Origin: Ginsengibacter sp963792025
GTDB lineage: Bacteria; Bacteroidota; Bacteroidia; Chitinophagales; Chitinophagaceae
Assembly (NCBI GenBank): GCA_963792025.1
Contig: CAWBUS010000010.1
Location: 57,186-121,185 of the forward strand
Length of the DNA: 64,000 bases
Direction of reading: 5' to 3'
Made by a program: the position numbers and the translations under genes. Positions 53,311-63,042 of this stretch are shown piece by piece; within the stretch, counting starts at the first letter, position 1; every line of letters begins with the position of its first letter. The notes below the pieces were generated by a model, which made no database searches, had not been told where the DNA came from, and worked only from the letters and a program-made list of their open reading frames with translations.

Positions 53311-55386
53311 TTATTTTCCATTGAAGTTAAATAGGATACCAGCGTAATAATTTCTTCCGGGAGCCGCATTGTAATAGCGGCCCACTGCAGCATTGATATC
53401 GTTGCCCAGGCTATATTTTGTATCAAAAAGATTATCAGCTCCTGCAAAAATTTCGGCACTTATCTTTCTATTAAAATCTTTTTTGTATCCCACCTTTGCT
53501 CCCAATAAATTGTAAGAAGAGGCATATGCCGAGTTAGCATCGTTGAGTGCAATCTTATCTACATAATTATAAGTAACATTTATGTAGCATCCCACTTTTG
53601 ATGTTACATCAAGCCCAGCCACAACTACATTCGGTGCTGCACCGGGTAATTTATTTTTTGAAAAATCAGTACTCACTTGTTTAAAATTTCCGTAATGGAA
53701 ATCGTGCCACGCATAACTGCCCCAGACTTTTGCCGAATTGACGAAATGCTGCGGTGCATCAACCAATTGATACGCTGCATAAGTCTCAATACCATTTTGT
53801 TTGGTGGAGCCGGCGTTTACATAATAATAAACACCGTTAGTATCTATGCGTTGTACGATTGTATTTTTCAGATCGAAGAGAAATCCGCTGATATCGAAAA
53901 AAAGTTTGTTATCCAGTATCGTGCCTTTAATACCTGCTTCATAATCTATTCCATCTTCAGGTTGCAGATTGGTTCCAAATTTTCCATCGGACCGAAGCAC
54001 CTCCGAAACCGTTGGCGGAGAAAATCCGCGGGCAACGCTGGCGTACAATGATACATTTGTATTGATTTTCTTAAGAACCGCGATGTGTGGAGGAAGTTTG
54101 TTTTTGAAAACTCTTGTTTGTGTAGTTGATGGCCTGGAAGTAAGATGGATAAGTTGAATAGATGATTTATTTAAACTTACTCCGGCAGTAACTGTCCAGC
54201 CATGAGGAAATTTTAAGTCTGCCTGCGCAAAGAACATGTATTGCCAGGTGTTTAAATTATCATCCGATTGTAGCGAGTCAGCAACTCCCAGTTTATTTCC
54301 ATAATCTCTTGTATTAAAAAAACCTTTCTGCGCTTCAGCGCCAAAGTTCAATTGCAAGCTGGTGTTCCCAAATTGCTTTTTATATTCGAAAACGCTTCGG
54401 CCACCAAAGTGAGGTTCCTTGCGGAATTCATACACTCTTATACCGGGATTGGTAAAATCAGTATAAGATCCATATAATGAAGTTGTGTTATGCCAATGAT
54501 CATTAAATGCATATTCATTACTGAACCCGGCAAGAAATATTTTTTGATAAATAGCAGCTTTGTTTTGTATAGCTCCGGGTTGTGAACCAGAACCGGGTCT
54601 CGCCTGCTTTGGATCGGCATTATATTGTGCCAGCGTTAACCCGCCGGGCGTTTGGTAGTAAAGATCGCTGTACGACATGTAGGCATGCAACGTTTGTTTG
54701 TCGTTCACTTTCAATAAACTTTCCCACGTAGCAATATCTCTCCGCATTGCTGTCTGTTGACGATAACCATCACTTGTTTGATGAGAATAATTGAAACTAT
54801 TTTCGTGAGTTGCATTACCTGTTTTTACATTGGCATTGATATTATTGGTATTAAAACTACCGATTGTGTATGTGAGTGAAATGCCCGGGTACCAATTTGC
54901 CGGCAAGGTGTGTATAAGCATTGCGCCACCGATGCCTGCTCCATATAAACTGCTCGCTGGTCCTTTAATAATTTCGATTGAATTAAAATTATAAAAGCTC
55001 AGTTGATTCAGGTAAGTATTGCCACTCGGGTCGGTAAGCGGTATATCATTCAAATATATCTTAACATCGCGTACGCCAAATGGTGAACGAAGAGAACTGC
55101 CGCGGATGTTAAGCCGGTAACTGCCGGGAGAACGTTCTTCCATGCTAACACCGGGAGTAATATTTACCGCGGGCAGTATACTCATGTTGCCAAAGCGATT
55201 TAGTTGCCCCTGCCCTGTAACGCTTACCGGAGCCGCCACATCAATCAGGCTGCGGTTTTGTTCGTAAGCTTTTACGATTACTTCGGAAAGGCTTTTTACA
55301 GAATCCAGCGATTCAGTTTGTGACAAACAAAACAACGGAATGCAAATTGTAAGGGCCACGGTAAATAAATTTTTCTTCAGATACAT
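53311..55386 (-). CDS. TonB-dependent receptor of unknown substrate
   Basis: A signal peptide (residues 1-22), a TonB-box-like S-E-V-I-V-K-A-Y-E, a plug domain with S-L-Y-G-A-G-I-G-G-A and P-S-G-N-T-Y-L-N-Q-L-S-F-Y, and a long barrel ending in Y-A-G-I-L-F-N-F-N-G-K form a typical outer-membrane receptor of 691 residues. It lies upstream of the riboswitch, so that element does not control it. No ligand is suggested by the sequence; related receptors carry siderophores or metal chelates. The gene is divergent from the amino-acid permease. Confidence 0.88.
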   Translation of the reverse strand: MYLKKNLFTVALTICIPLFCLSQTESLDSVKSLSEVIVKAYEQNRSLIDVAAPVSVTGQGQLNRFGNMSILPAVNITPGVSMEERSPGSYRLNIRGSSLRSPFGVRDVKIYLNDIPLTDPSGNTYLNQLSFYNFNSIEIIKGPASSLYGAGIGGAMLIHTLPANWYPGISLTYTIGSFNTNNINANVKTGNATHENSFNYSHQTSDGYRQQTAMRRDIATWESLLKVNDKQTLHAYMSYSDLYYQTPGGLTLAQYNADPKQARPGSGSQPGAIQNKAAIYQKIFLAGFSNEYAFNDHWHNTTSLYGSYTDFTNPGIRVYEFRKEPHFGGRSVFEYKKQFGNTSLQLNFGAEAQKGFFNTRDYGNKLGVADSLQSDDNLNTWQYMFFAQADLKFPHGWTVTAGVSLNKSSIQLIHLTSRPSTTQTRVFKNKLPPHIAVLKKINTNVSLYASVARGFSPPTVSEVLRSDGKFGTNLQPEDGIDYEAGIKGTILDNKLFFDISGFLFDLKNTIVQRIDTNGVYYYVNAGSTKQNGIETYAAYQLVDAPQHFVNSAKVWGSYAWHDFHYGNFKQVSTDFSKNKLPGAAPNVVVAGLDVTSKVGCYINVTYNYVDKIALNDANSAYASSYNLLGAKVGYKKDFNRKISAEIFAGADNLFDTKYSLGNDINAAVGRYYNAAPGRNYYAGILFNFNGK

Positions 55387-55508
55387 TGGCTACGATTAAG
55401 TCGTAAAGATAAAATCTTTTCTTACTATCATAACTATCATCAAACAACTTATCCATTAAGGCGAATAACAAAATGCCTGTAACGACAAATATTTTTTATC
55501 TTCCCAAA

Positions 55509-56900
55509 ATGAAACCTGCGAAGCAGCTTAGGCTTTTTGATCTTACAGTTATAGTAGTGAGTTTTGTTATTGGGATGGGAATTTTCAGAACGCCGGCCAA
55601 TGTTGCAAAAGCAGTTAGCAGCCCTTTTATTTTTTTTAGTGCATGGATCGTAGGTGGGCTTATTGCTTTATGTGGTGCGCTCACCTATGCAGAGATTGGG
55701 AGTAGGTTGCCAGTGACCGGCGGATATTATAAGGTTTTCGCATACGCCTATCACCCTTCAATTGCATTTGCTATAAACTGCATAATCCTCGTGTCTAATG
55801 CGGCGTCACTGGCAGCAGTGGCATTGGTTGGGTCAGAATATATCACGGGCCTTTTTATTCCGGATTCCCAAAGTGCGTCCTGGCTTCTTAACTCAGCTAA
55901 TGTCAATCATCTTCAAACCGTTCAGATATCCATCGCAATTACAGCGATAATAATTTTTTACGGGGTAAACTTATTGGGATTGAAGATGAGTGCCAAGACT
56001 CAAAATGTACTAACGGTGATTAAAATTGTGATGGTTATCTGCCTGATCAGTCCTTTGTTTTTTGCTGTCAATTCTCACCCGCTGGTACTCTCAGGCGCCT
56101 TACAGCATGGACAGGTGTTTACTGAATATTTGAAGGCCTTTGGTGTTGGGTTAGTTGCTGTGAGCTTTACCTATGGCGGCTACCAGCAAACTATTAATGT
56201 TGGAGAAGAAGTTCGTAATCCACAAAAAACAATACCGAGAGCCATATTCCTGGGCATAGCCGTTATAATTATTTTATATCTTTTAATCAACTATGCTTAC
56301 GTAAAAGTTATTGGGTTTGAAGAATTGAAGACGAGTAAGAACATTGCGGCTATTATGGCTTCAAAAGTATTTGGCGTAAACGCAGAGCGCATACTTAGCG
56401 GGCTGCTTTTTTTGAGCGTATTGGCTTATGTAAATGTTCTATTACTGAGTAATCCGAGAGTGATGGCTGCCATGAGTGAAGATGCAATTTTACCCGCCGC
56501 CTTCAGAAAAAGGAATATAAAAACGGAGGCGCTTACTACTTCCCTGAGTGTGTTTACCGGCATGTGTATCCTCATAGTTTTTTGGGCAAAAGAATTTGAT
56601 AAGATTTTAAGTTTCACTATTTTTTTAGATTGCTTTGGAATGGCTTTTTCTGCCGGCAGCATTTTCATTATCCGGAAAAAAACCTCCTATCTCAATGACA
56701 GCGGAATTTTCATAATGAAGCTATATCCCTTGCTGCCATTAATCTTTATTGCATCCTATACATTTGTTGGCATCAGCATTGCGGCTGATTACAAAAACAA
56801 TAATTATGCAGCATTAACAGGCTTAGCCGTATTGGCGGCATTTATGATTATTTATTTTCTTGCAAAAGCTATTACCAATAATAAAGTAAGTAAAGATTAA
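55509..56900 (+). CDS. APC-family amino acid permease
   Basis: About twelve hydrophobic segments. Segment 1 reads V-S-F-V-I-G-M-G-I-F-R-T-P, the unwound G-x-G region typical of the APC fold, and Y-A-E-I-G-S-R-L-P-V-T-G-G-Y-Y follows, the loop conserved in LAT/APC carriers. ATG 55509 gives the usual short N-terminus, while the open frame extends 12 codons further. The product lies in the inner membrane. The next gene, a sulphur amino acid PLP enzyme, starts 6 bases after its stop, so the cargo may be Met or a Cys-related compound (inference from context). Confidence 0.85.
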   Translation: MKPAKQLRLFDLTVIVVSFVIGMGIFRTPANVAKAVSSPFIFFSAWIVGGLIALCGALTYAEIGSRLPVTGGYYKVFAYAYHPSIAFAINCIILVSNAASLAAVALVGSEYITGLFIPDSQSASWLLNSANVNHLQTVQISIAITAIIIFYGVNLLGLKMSAKTQNVLTVIKIVMVICLISPLFFAVNSHPLVLSGALQHGQVFTEYLKAFGVGLVAVSFTYGGYQQTINVGEEVRNPQKTIPRAIFLGIAVIIILYLLINYAYVKVIGFEELKTSKNIAAIMASKVFGVNAERILSGLLFLSVLAYVNVLLLSNPRVMAAMSEDAILPAAFRKRNIKTEALTTSLSVFTGMCILIVFWAKEFDKILSFTIFLDCFGMAFSAGSIFIIRKKTSYLNDSGIFIMKLYPLLPLIFIASYTFVGISIAADYKNNNYAALTGLAVLAAFMIIYFLAKAITNNKVSKD

Positions 56901-56905
56901 ATTCT

Positions 56906-58069
56906 ATGGATCTTTCATATATTTTAAATGAGTTAGGAGAAAACCGGGAAGAATATTTTAATGCTGTAGCACCGCCTATCATTCAAACGAGCAACTTCGC
57001 CTTTAAAAAAGTTGATGATTTAAGAAAAGCGTTTGCAGATGAATCGTCAACTTACTTATACAGCCGGGGAAATAACCCGACGCTAACCATATTATCGACG
57101 AAACTAGCGGCCCTTGATGGCGCTGAAGACTGTCTTATTTTTAACAGCGGCGCCGGAGCTATTTTTGCATCAGTTTTGGCCAATGTAAAAAGTGGTGATC
57201 ACATTGTATCGGTTGATCGGCCTTACTCATGGACGCAAAATTTATTCAATAATATTTTGCCTCGCTTTAATGTCACCACTACCTATATCGATGGCAGAAA
57301 TATTGAAAATTTTAGAAAAGCCATTCAACCTAATACAACAATTATTTATTTAGAAACGCCAAATAGCTGGAGTTTTTATTTGCAGGATTTAACAGAGGTT
57401 GCAACATTTGCTAAAGAAAAAAACATACTTACTATCTGCGATAACAGTTACTGCTCACCGTTATATCAGCAACCGATTAAATATGGAATCGACCTGGTGT
57501 TGCAAAGTGCAACTAAATATATCGGTGGCCACAGTGATGTTGTAGCAGGTGTGTTATGCGGCAGCAAAGAAATGATGAATAAAATTTTTAATAGCGAGTA
57601 CATGAACATGGGAATTGGTTCTACGCCATTTCACGCCTGGTTACTATTACGGGGTTTGCGTACACTGAAAATAAGACTCGATAGAATTTCAGAGACTACC
57701 ACGAAAATTGTAAGCTATTTAAAACAACATCAAAATGTAACGTCGGTAATATTTCCTTTCGATAAAGATTTTCCGCAGTACCAATTGGCACAACAACAAA
57801 TGCAGGGAGCCTGCGGATTATTTTCATTTATTATCAAAGCAGGTACAGTTGAAGCAATTGAAAGTTTTTGTGAAGGATTACAGCATATACTCATGGCCGT
57901 TAGTTGGGGAGGACATGAGTCCTTAATCATACCCGGATGTGCATCAGTACCTAATAACGAGTTTGATCCTTCCAATACGAATCATCTTATGATGAGAATG
58001 TATGTAGGCCTAGAAGAAGCTGAGTATTTAATTGAGGACTTGGAAAGAGGATTTAAGAACATGAAATAA
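56906..58069 (+). CDS. Cys/Met-metabolism PLP-dependent enzyme
   Basis: Fold-type I PLP enzyme of the cystathionine gamma-synthase/lyase family: A-P-P-I-I-Q-T-S-N-F, Y-S-R-G-N-N-P-T, an S-G-A-G-A-I-F-A phosphate-binding loop, C-D-N-S-Y-C-S-P with the cofactor Asp, and Q-S-A-T-K-Y-I-G-G-H-S-D with the Schiff-base Lys near residue 205. The length of 387 residues is normal. The family includes lyases, synthases and gamma-lyases, and the sequence does not decide among them. It forms an operon with the amino acid permease. Confidence 0.9.
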   Translation: MDLSYILNELGENREEYFNAVAPPIIQTSNFAFKKVDDLRKAFADESSTYLYSRGNNPTLTILSTKLAALDGAEDCLIFNSGAGAIFASVLANVKSGDHIVSVDRPYSWTQNLFNNILPRFNVTTTYIDGRNIENFRKAIQPNTTIIYLETPNSWSFYLQDLTEVATFAKEKNILTICDNSYCSPLYQQPIKYGIDLVLQSATKYIGGHSDVVAGVLCGSKEMMNKIFNSEYMNMGIGSTPFHAWLLLRGLRTLKIRLDRISETTTKIVSYLKQHQNVTSVIFPFDKDFPQYQLAQQQMQGACGLFSFIIKAGTVEAIESFCEGLQHILMAVSWGGHESLIIPGCASVPNNEFDPSNTNHLMMRMYVGLEEAEYLIEDLERGFKNMK

Positions 58070-58094
58070 AAAGGCAGACTTGACAAAACCTTTA

Positions 58095-59408
58095 TTAGTT
58101 CAGTGGTTTAACTCCACCTTTAACAAGCTTGTCAACAACAAAGTTTCCCAAACTAACACCTTCTATAACTCCATTTTCAACTCCCTCTCTGAAATGTATA
58201 CCACCATACAATCTTGATATAGCAGCCTCTTTTGCGGCCTGCATAAACGAAGTAAAACTTCGGGGCTTTAGCCCAAATAGTTCCTCTGAATTATCTGTAA
58301 AAGTAAAATTGCTTCCAAACATATAATCAAGAACAGAAGCAGCTGCAGTTGATATTACACTGTGCGCACTTGGATACTCCGGGAAAGGTGGCGTCTGCAA
58401 CACCGGCATCCATTTGGGATCCATATACCTGTTAATATATGTAACCGGCCTTATTTGGTTGCTCCTGTATTTTTCGTCCCAACTACTGATAAAAGCATCC
58501 ATTAATGTGAGTGATACAAATGCCTGGACTTCGATATACTTATTAAATTCAAGATGTGCTTTTGTTGCAGCAATGCCTGTAATATTCATCCAATGTCCAC
58601 CAGGAGTTATTTTTTTATAACCGATCATCATATGGCCTTCGGTGCTTACGGCAAAAGGGTTACAGTCCCAAAATAACGCTATCGTTTCCTGTTCGTCAGA
58701 TAATGTTTTCGAAACATCGTACACTTCTTTCGCCTGTCCGTAGAATGCTGTGCCACTGTCTTTACTAAATTCTATCGGAGGAACCGGCTTAAACTGTGTC
58801 GCGGAGTCAATTATCATGGGACGAATTAGTTTCCAGTTTGGCTCAATAGCCTGGATATAAGTAGGTGGGGTAGGGTACCATTTGCCATCTCCTTTTAAAG
58901 GCGTGTAGTGAAGCTTTGTACTTAGCTTGTTATAAAAATCTCCTTTGGACCATTCAACAATCTGCGCAGCAACGCTCTTTCCCACGGCAACAGATGCATC
59001 AATTAATTTTTGAGGAACCTTATTCTTTTTTAATTGCATTATAAATTTATCCTCGTTATCTTTTAACCGGAAACCTGAAGGCAGCAAAAGTTTTCCGCTT
59101 TCGTAAATACAATAAACTGCGGCGATATGATAATCATATTTTGCTGATGTAATTCTCACCGGCTTGTAATTCTGAATAATTGAAGCTGGTGGAAATATTC
59201 CCGGATCATTTTGCGATACAATATCATAAGCACCAGCCATGCAATATGCATAATAACGAGCCGCGACAGGAGGGCTTACGACATCATGAATCATAACCAT
59301 TGTTAAAGAATAAACTGCCGGTTGAATCATTGATTCGTAGGATGGATTGGTTTCTTTAGCATAAATACTTTTTGAAAGAACTAATAAGGCTATGAGTATT
59401 TTTTTCAT
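58095..59408 (-). CDS. Vanadium-dependent haloperoxidase / PAP2-family exported protein
   Basis: ATG 59408 starts a signal peptide (MKKILIALLVLSKSIYAKE). The core holds the PAP2/haloperoxidase motifs: K-Y-R-S-N-Q-I-R-P-V-T-Y near residue 320, Y-P-S-A-H-S-V near residue 345, and S-R-L-Y-G-G-I-H-F-R-E-G near residue 415, which supply the vanadate/phosphate-binding Arg, Ser and His. Members halogenate organic molecules or act as phosphatases. The upstream VCBS/ASPIC gene on the same strand, 89 bases away, often accompanies such proteins in Bacteroidota. Confidence 0.85.
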   Translation of the reverse strand: MKKILIALLVLSKSIYAKETNPSYESMIQPAVYSLTMVMIHDVVSPPVAARYYAYCMAGAYDIVSQNDPGIFPPASIIQNYKPVRITSAKYDYHIAAVYCIYESGKLLLPSGFRLKDNEDKFIMQLKKNKVPQKLIDASVAVGKSVAAQIVEWSKGDFYNKLSTKLHYTPLKGDGKWYPTPPTYIQAIEPNWKLIRPMIIDSATQFKPVPPIEFSKDSGTAFYGQAKEVYDVSKTLSDEQETIALFWDCNPFAVSTEGHMMIGYKKITPGGHWMNITGIAATKAHLEFNKYIEVQAFVSLTLMDAFISSWDEKYRSNQIRPVTYINRYMDPKWMPVLQTPPFPEYPSAHSVISTAAASVLDYMFGSNFTFTDNSEELFGLKPRSFTSFMQAAKEAAISRLYGGIHFREGVENGVIEGVSLGNFVVDKLVKGGVKPLN

Positions 59409-59541
59409 TTTTAGATTTTTGAAATTCATGAAAGCATGAAAACTTTTTATCAAACCAGTATTGTCATCACCTTGCCATTTGACATACTAACTGTTAAGCA
59501 TACTTGTAAATGATATTTGTACAACATCGAGATATATAAAC

Positions 59542-62500
59542 TTAATTCAATTTATAAAATTGCATAGGTTCATCGGCAACGCCAATCATTAAAAATTTTG
59601 AATTATCCTTTTCAATAATATCGGCGGACTTTACATCTCCTTTCACAGAAAGGCCGGACGATGTTTGATTGATATATGTGAAGGTTCCACTTCCATCTCC
59701 GGTAAGTAAACATCCTAAGTTCGCGTCTATGCTTCCAATCTTTAACCGGTTATCAGAGTGATTGCCTAACAACAGTAAATCCATTTTACCGTCGTGATTA
59801 AAATCATCAGCAAGAATTTTTGTAACCACTGAAAATTGCGCCTCGATTGGTAATATCACCTTTTCAAATTTTCCATTCCGGTTTAGGTAACAAACAGTGT
59901 TAGATTCAGTAGCCGTAAGCTTTGAAGCCTTTGCCAATTCCTCTTTAGAAAATATATCTTTCATGGTAGCATTTGCATAATCTTTATACGACGTGAATTT
60001 CTTCCGCATGCCGTATATCTGGTCGTTTAATTCATCCCTGCTTACAAACGGATAACTTTTGCCTTCAACATAACAATTAAGAAAAGGGTCGATAGATCCG
60101 TTGCCATCGAAATCCGCGTAATATAATTCTGCCGGTTCTTTTTCTGAAAAATGTATTTGCATATTATTGCCAACATTACCTGCTATGATATCGGGTTTAC
60201 CGTCTCCATTTACATCGGCGATTGTAAGTGTAAACCACATGCCGTTATCGGGAGTATCAAAATATTTTTCTGTTTCATCTACAAATCCATTTGCCGTATT
60301 AATAAAAATACTTACCGGCATAAACTCTCCGCAAAGTATCAGATCCTTTCTTCCATCATTATTAATATCGCACCACTGTGCGTCGCTAACCATTCCTATA
60401 TGAGAAAATGGCGTGGAGGTAATGGTGAACTTGCCTTTACCATTATTAGTAAGTAAATAACTTGTTGGAGTTACCGGGTATTGACCTGGAATAATTCTGC
60501 CCCCAACGAAAACATCTATATCACCATCGCCATCATAATCACAGGGACGCACACACGATTTGCTGCTTGCTGACACATCGGGTAAAGATTCCTTCGCAAG
60601 TTTAAGATTGCCTTTACCATCGTTCAAATAAAGCTCATCCTGTAAAGCAGGTGTGTTTGGTTCAAAGAGAGAATAGCCTCCTTTGGCGACATATAAATCA
60701 TTAAAGCCATCTCCATTTGCATCAAAAAAAGCTGCGGCACTCGTGGCTGAGAGACTCTCATCACCAATGTCCAATCCGTCTACTATTTTATAACTGCCAT
60801 CTTTTTGCTGTAAATAAATTTTGCCTGGTTTGTCTTTATCACCGCTGATGAACAGATCCTCAAGTCCATCGTTATTTTCATCGCCTTTGGCAATTACGGG
60901 CCCGGTTTTAGAATACATGAATAGCATTAGGGGCTGCCGTTTAAAATCATTTTCGCCAAAAGATTGATTTGAATAATCAATAATATTTTGCGCTTTACTG
61001 AAAAGGGGGGTTTTCTCATTATTATTAATTTCAGGAGTAGCGTTTTGAGTTGCAGCGCTGTTATATTCAACATGCAATATTTGGTTTCCCTGGATATTCT
61101 TTATGATTTCAGCAGTATGATTGGGCCAGATTATTTTTAACGAATCAACTGTTTTGTGATCGCCCAAACCAAAATGCGCAGTTGTTGAAACACAGGAAAG
61201 ATAGCCATGATTTGGATTTACTTCCAGGTACTGCTTGTTGCTTCCATTGTATAAATACAACTTAGCGCCGATAGCGTTGATGTTTGGATTTTTATACCTG
61301 AGCTTAACAGCCAAATAATTACTATGGTATTGCTCCATGTCCATATTTTCATAAACGGCTGCATTGCTATTAATCCGGTTTACCACAAGATCCAGGTCAC
61401 CATCATTATCCAGGTCCGCATAAATTGCGCCACTGGAAATTCCGGGTATAGTCATGCCCCATTTATCTTTCATATTGGTAAATGTAAGATCATGATTATT
61501 CCTGAAGATATAATTATCAAGGGTGGTGGAAGGCATTGCCTTTATGAGATCCATTAATTTAAATGGTTCCCGGTTTATAGCTTTCTGTAGTTTATAATCT
61601 CCCCAATACGTCAGAAAATCTTTGTTGGTATAATCACGCAGGTAACCATTGGTAATAAACAGGTCTTTATATCCATCATTGTCAAAGTCGGCAAACATAG
61701 GACACCAACTCCAATCAGTATTGGAAACTCCGGTAGCCTGTGCAACTTCACTAAACGTGCCGTCACCGTTATTTAATTGAAGCATGTTATGCATGTATTG
61801 CTTTTGCAGATCCTGGTTGAGCATTAATTGAAATGACTCATAATTTTCCTGGAGTTGCAATAACTTTTGCCTGCGGTTATCTTCGGGAAGCATATCGAGA
61901 TTCATGATATCTGGTAATCCATCATTATTATAATCAGCAATATCAACACCCATAGAAAATTGCGGAAGATGACTGAGACACATTTTACTTTCATCTTTAA
62001 AAGTGCCATCATGATTATTGATGTAGAGATAGTCGGGCTCATTATAATCATTCGTTACATAAACATCTTCCCAACCATCGTTGTTAATGTCAGCAACGGC
62101 GATGCCAAGCCCAAATGTTAAGGGGTTTTGATGTAACCCTGCTTGTGCCGAAACATCAGTAAAATGCCCGCCGTCATTTCTGTATAATTTATCGCCGGAT
62201 AACGTGTCAACTTCAGCACGGTATTTTTCCAGCTCAAGGTTACTGATCTTTTTTACACTGTGATTTAAAAGAAACATATCAAGATCCCCGTCGTTATCAT
62301 AGTCAAAAAAAGCAGCCTGGGTGCTGTAGCTTTTATCATCAAGACCATATTGTTTGGCTTCTTCTTTAAATGTTAAGTTTCCCTGGTTAATAAACAATTG
62401 ATTGCGCCTCATGTCATCACTCACTTTTCCCGAATAACAAACATAAATGTCCAATAGTCCATCGCCATTTACGTCGGCCATAGTAACACCTGTTTTCCAA

Positions 62501-62850
62501 CCACCCGGGCGGCCTTCGAGGCCGGCTCCCGCTTCTTTGGTAATGTCTTTAAACTTCATTCCTCCCAGGTTTAGAAAAAGTTTATTTGGCTTCATGTTAG
62601 CCGTAAAAAAAAGATCTTCCAGTCCATCATTATTTATATCTCCAACAGCCACGCCGCCACCATTGTAGAAATATTCATATGCCAGCACATTAAGATCTTC
62701 GGTTTCATTTATGTCATTGGTGAATTTTATGTTTGTTTCTTTTGGAGACAAAAGTTTAAACATGGATGATTGTGAAAACACCGTAGTGCTCAAACAGCAA
62801 AGGAAAACGAACAAAAATTTACAATAATTAAAAATAGATAAAACCTTCAT
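59542..62850 (-). CDS. Exported FG-GAP/VCBS repeat protein with ASPIC/UnbV domain
   Basis: A signal peptide (residues 1-26) is followed by 14 or so calcium-binding loops D-x-N/D-x-D-G-x-x-D (D-I-N-N-D-G-L-E-D; D-V-N-G-D-G-L-L-D; D-Y-D-N-D-G-D-L-D; D-A-N-G-D-G-F-N-D; D-F-N-H-D-G-K-M-D and others). They form two seven-bladed propellers separated by an ASPIC/UnbV domain near residues 525-600 (I-N-A-I-G-A-K-L-Y-L-Y; S-T-T-A-H-F-G-L-G-D). The product is a calcium-stabilised cell-surface or periplasmic protein of unknown ligand. It probably shares a transcript with the downstream haloperoxidase-like gene. Confidence 0.9.
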   Translation of the reverse strand: MKVLSIFNYCKFLFVFLCCLSTTVFSQSSMFKLLSPKETNIKFTNDINETEDLNVLAYEYFYNGGGVAVGDINNDGLEDLFFTANMKPNKLFLNLGGMKFKDITKEAGAGLEGRPGGWKTGVTMADVNGDGLLDIYVCYSGKVSDDMRRNQLFINQGNLTFKEEAKQYGLDDKSYSTQAAFFDYDNDGDLDMFLLNHSVKKISNLELEKYRAEVDTLSGDKLYRNDGGHFTDVSAQAGLHQNPLTFGLGIAVADINNDGWEDVYVTNDYNEPDYLYINNHDGTFKDESKMCLSHLPQFSMGVDIADYNNDGLPDIMNLDMLPEDNRRQKLLQLQENYESFQLMLNQDLQKQYMHNMLQLNNGDGTFSEVAQATGVSNTDWSWCPMFADFDNDGYKDLFITNGYLRDYTNKDFLTYWGDYKLQKAINREPFKLMDLIKAMPSTTLDNYIFRNNHDLTFTNMKDKWGMTIPGISSGAIYADLDNDGDLDLVVNRINSNAAVYENMDMEQYHSNYLAVKLRYKNPNINAIGAKLYLYNGSNKQYLEVNPNHGYLSCVSTTAHFGLGDHKTVDSLKIIWPNHTAEIIKNIQGNQILHVEYNSAATQNATPEINNNEKTPLFSKAQNIIDYSNQSFGENDFKRQPLMLFMYSKTGPVIAKGDENNDGLEDLFISGDKDKPGKIYLQQKDGSYKIVDGLDIGDESLSATSAAAFFDANGDGFNDLYVAKGGYSLFEPNTPALQDELYLNDGKGNLKLAKESLPDVSASSKSCVRPCDYDGDGDIDVFVGGRIIPGQYPVTPTSYLLTNNGKGKFTITSTPFSHIGMVSDAQWCDINNDGRKDLILCGEFMPVSIFINTANGFVDETEKYFDTPDNGMWFTLTIADVNGDGKPDIIAGNVGNNMQIHFSEKEPAELYYADFDGNGSIDPFLNCYVEGKSYPFVSRDELNDQIYGMRKKFTSYKDYANATMKDIFSKEELAKASKLTATESNTVCYLNRNGKFEKVILPIEAQFSVVTKILADDFNHDGKMDLLLLGNHSDNRLKIGSIDANLGCLLTGDGSGTFTYINQTSSGLSVKGDVKSADIIEKDNSKFLMIGVADEPMQFYKLN

Positions 62851-63042
62851 TTGTGTAATTTATTATCGTTAATACGGCCAAAAAAATCCTAATACGCAAT
62901 GTTAGTATAAGAGAGATACAACAAGATGATCATTATAAAACTTTATGTGGTTTATAACAGCTTTCTCTACCTACAAATTTAATTTATAATGCTGGCTCTG
63001 CGACTTGTTTTTTGCAACGCTTTGGTCATAATCATATGGTCA

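Noticed and set aside
62851..63042. Gene or terminator between the VCBS gene and the intron
   Set aside because: A+T-rich sequence without open frame of note; only the intron 3' flank is recognisable.
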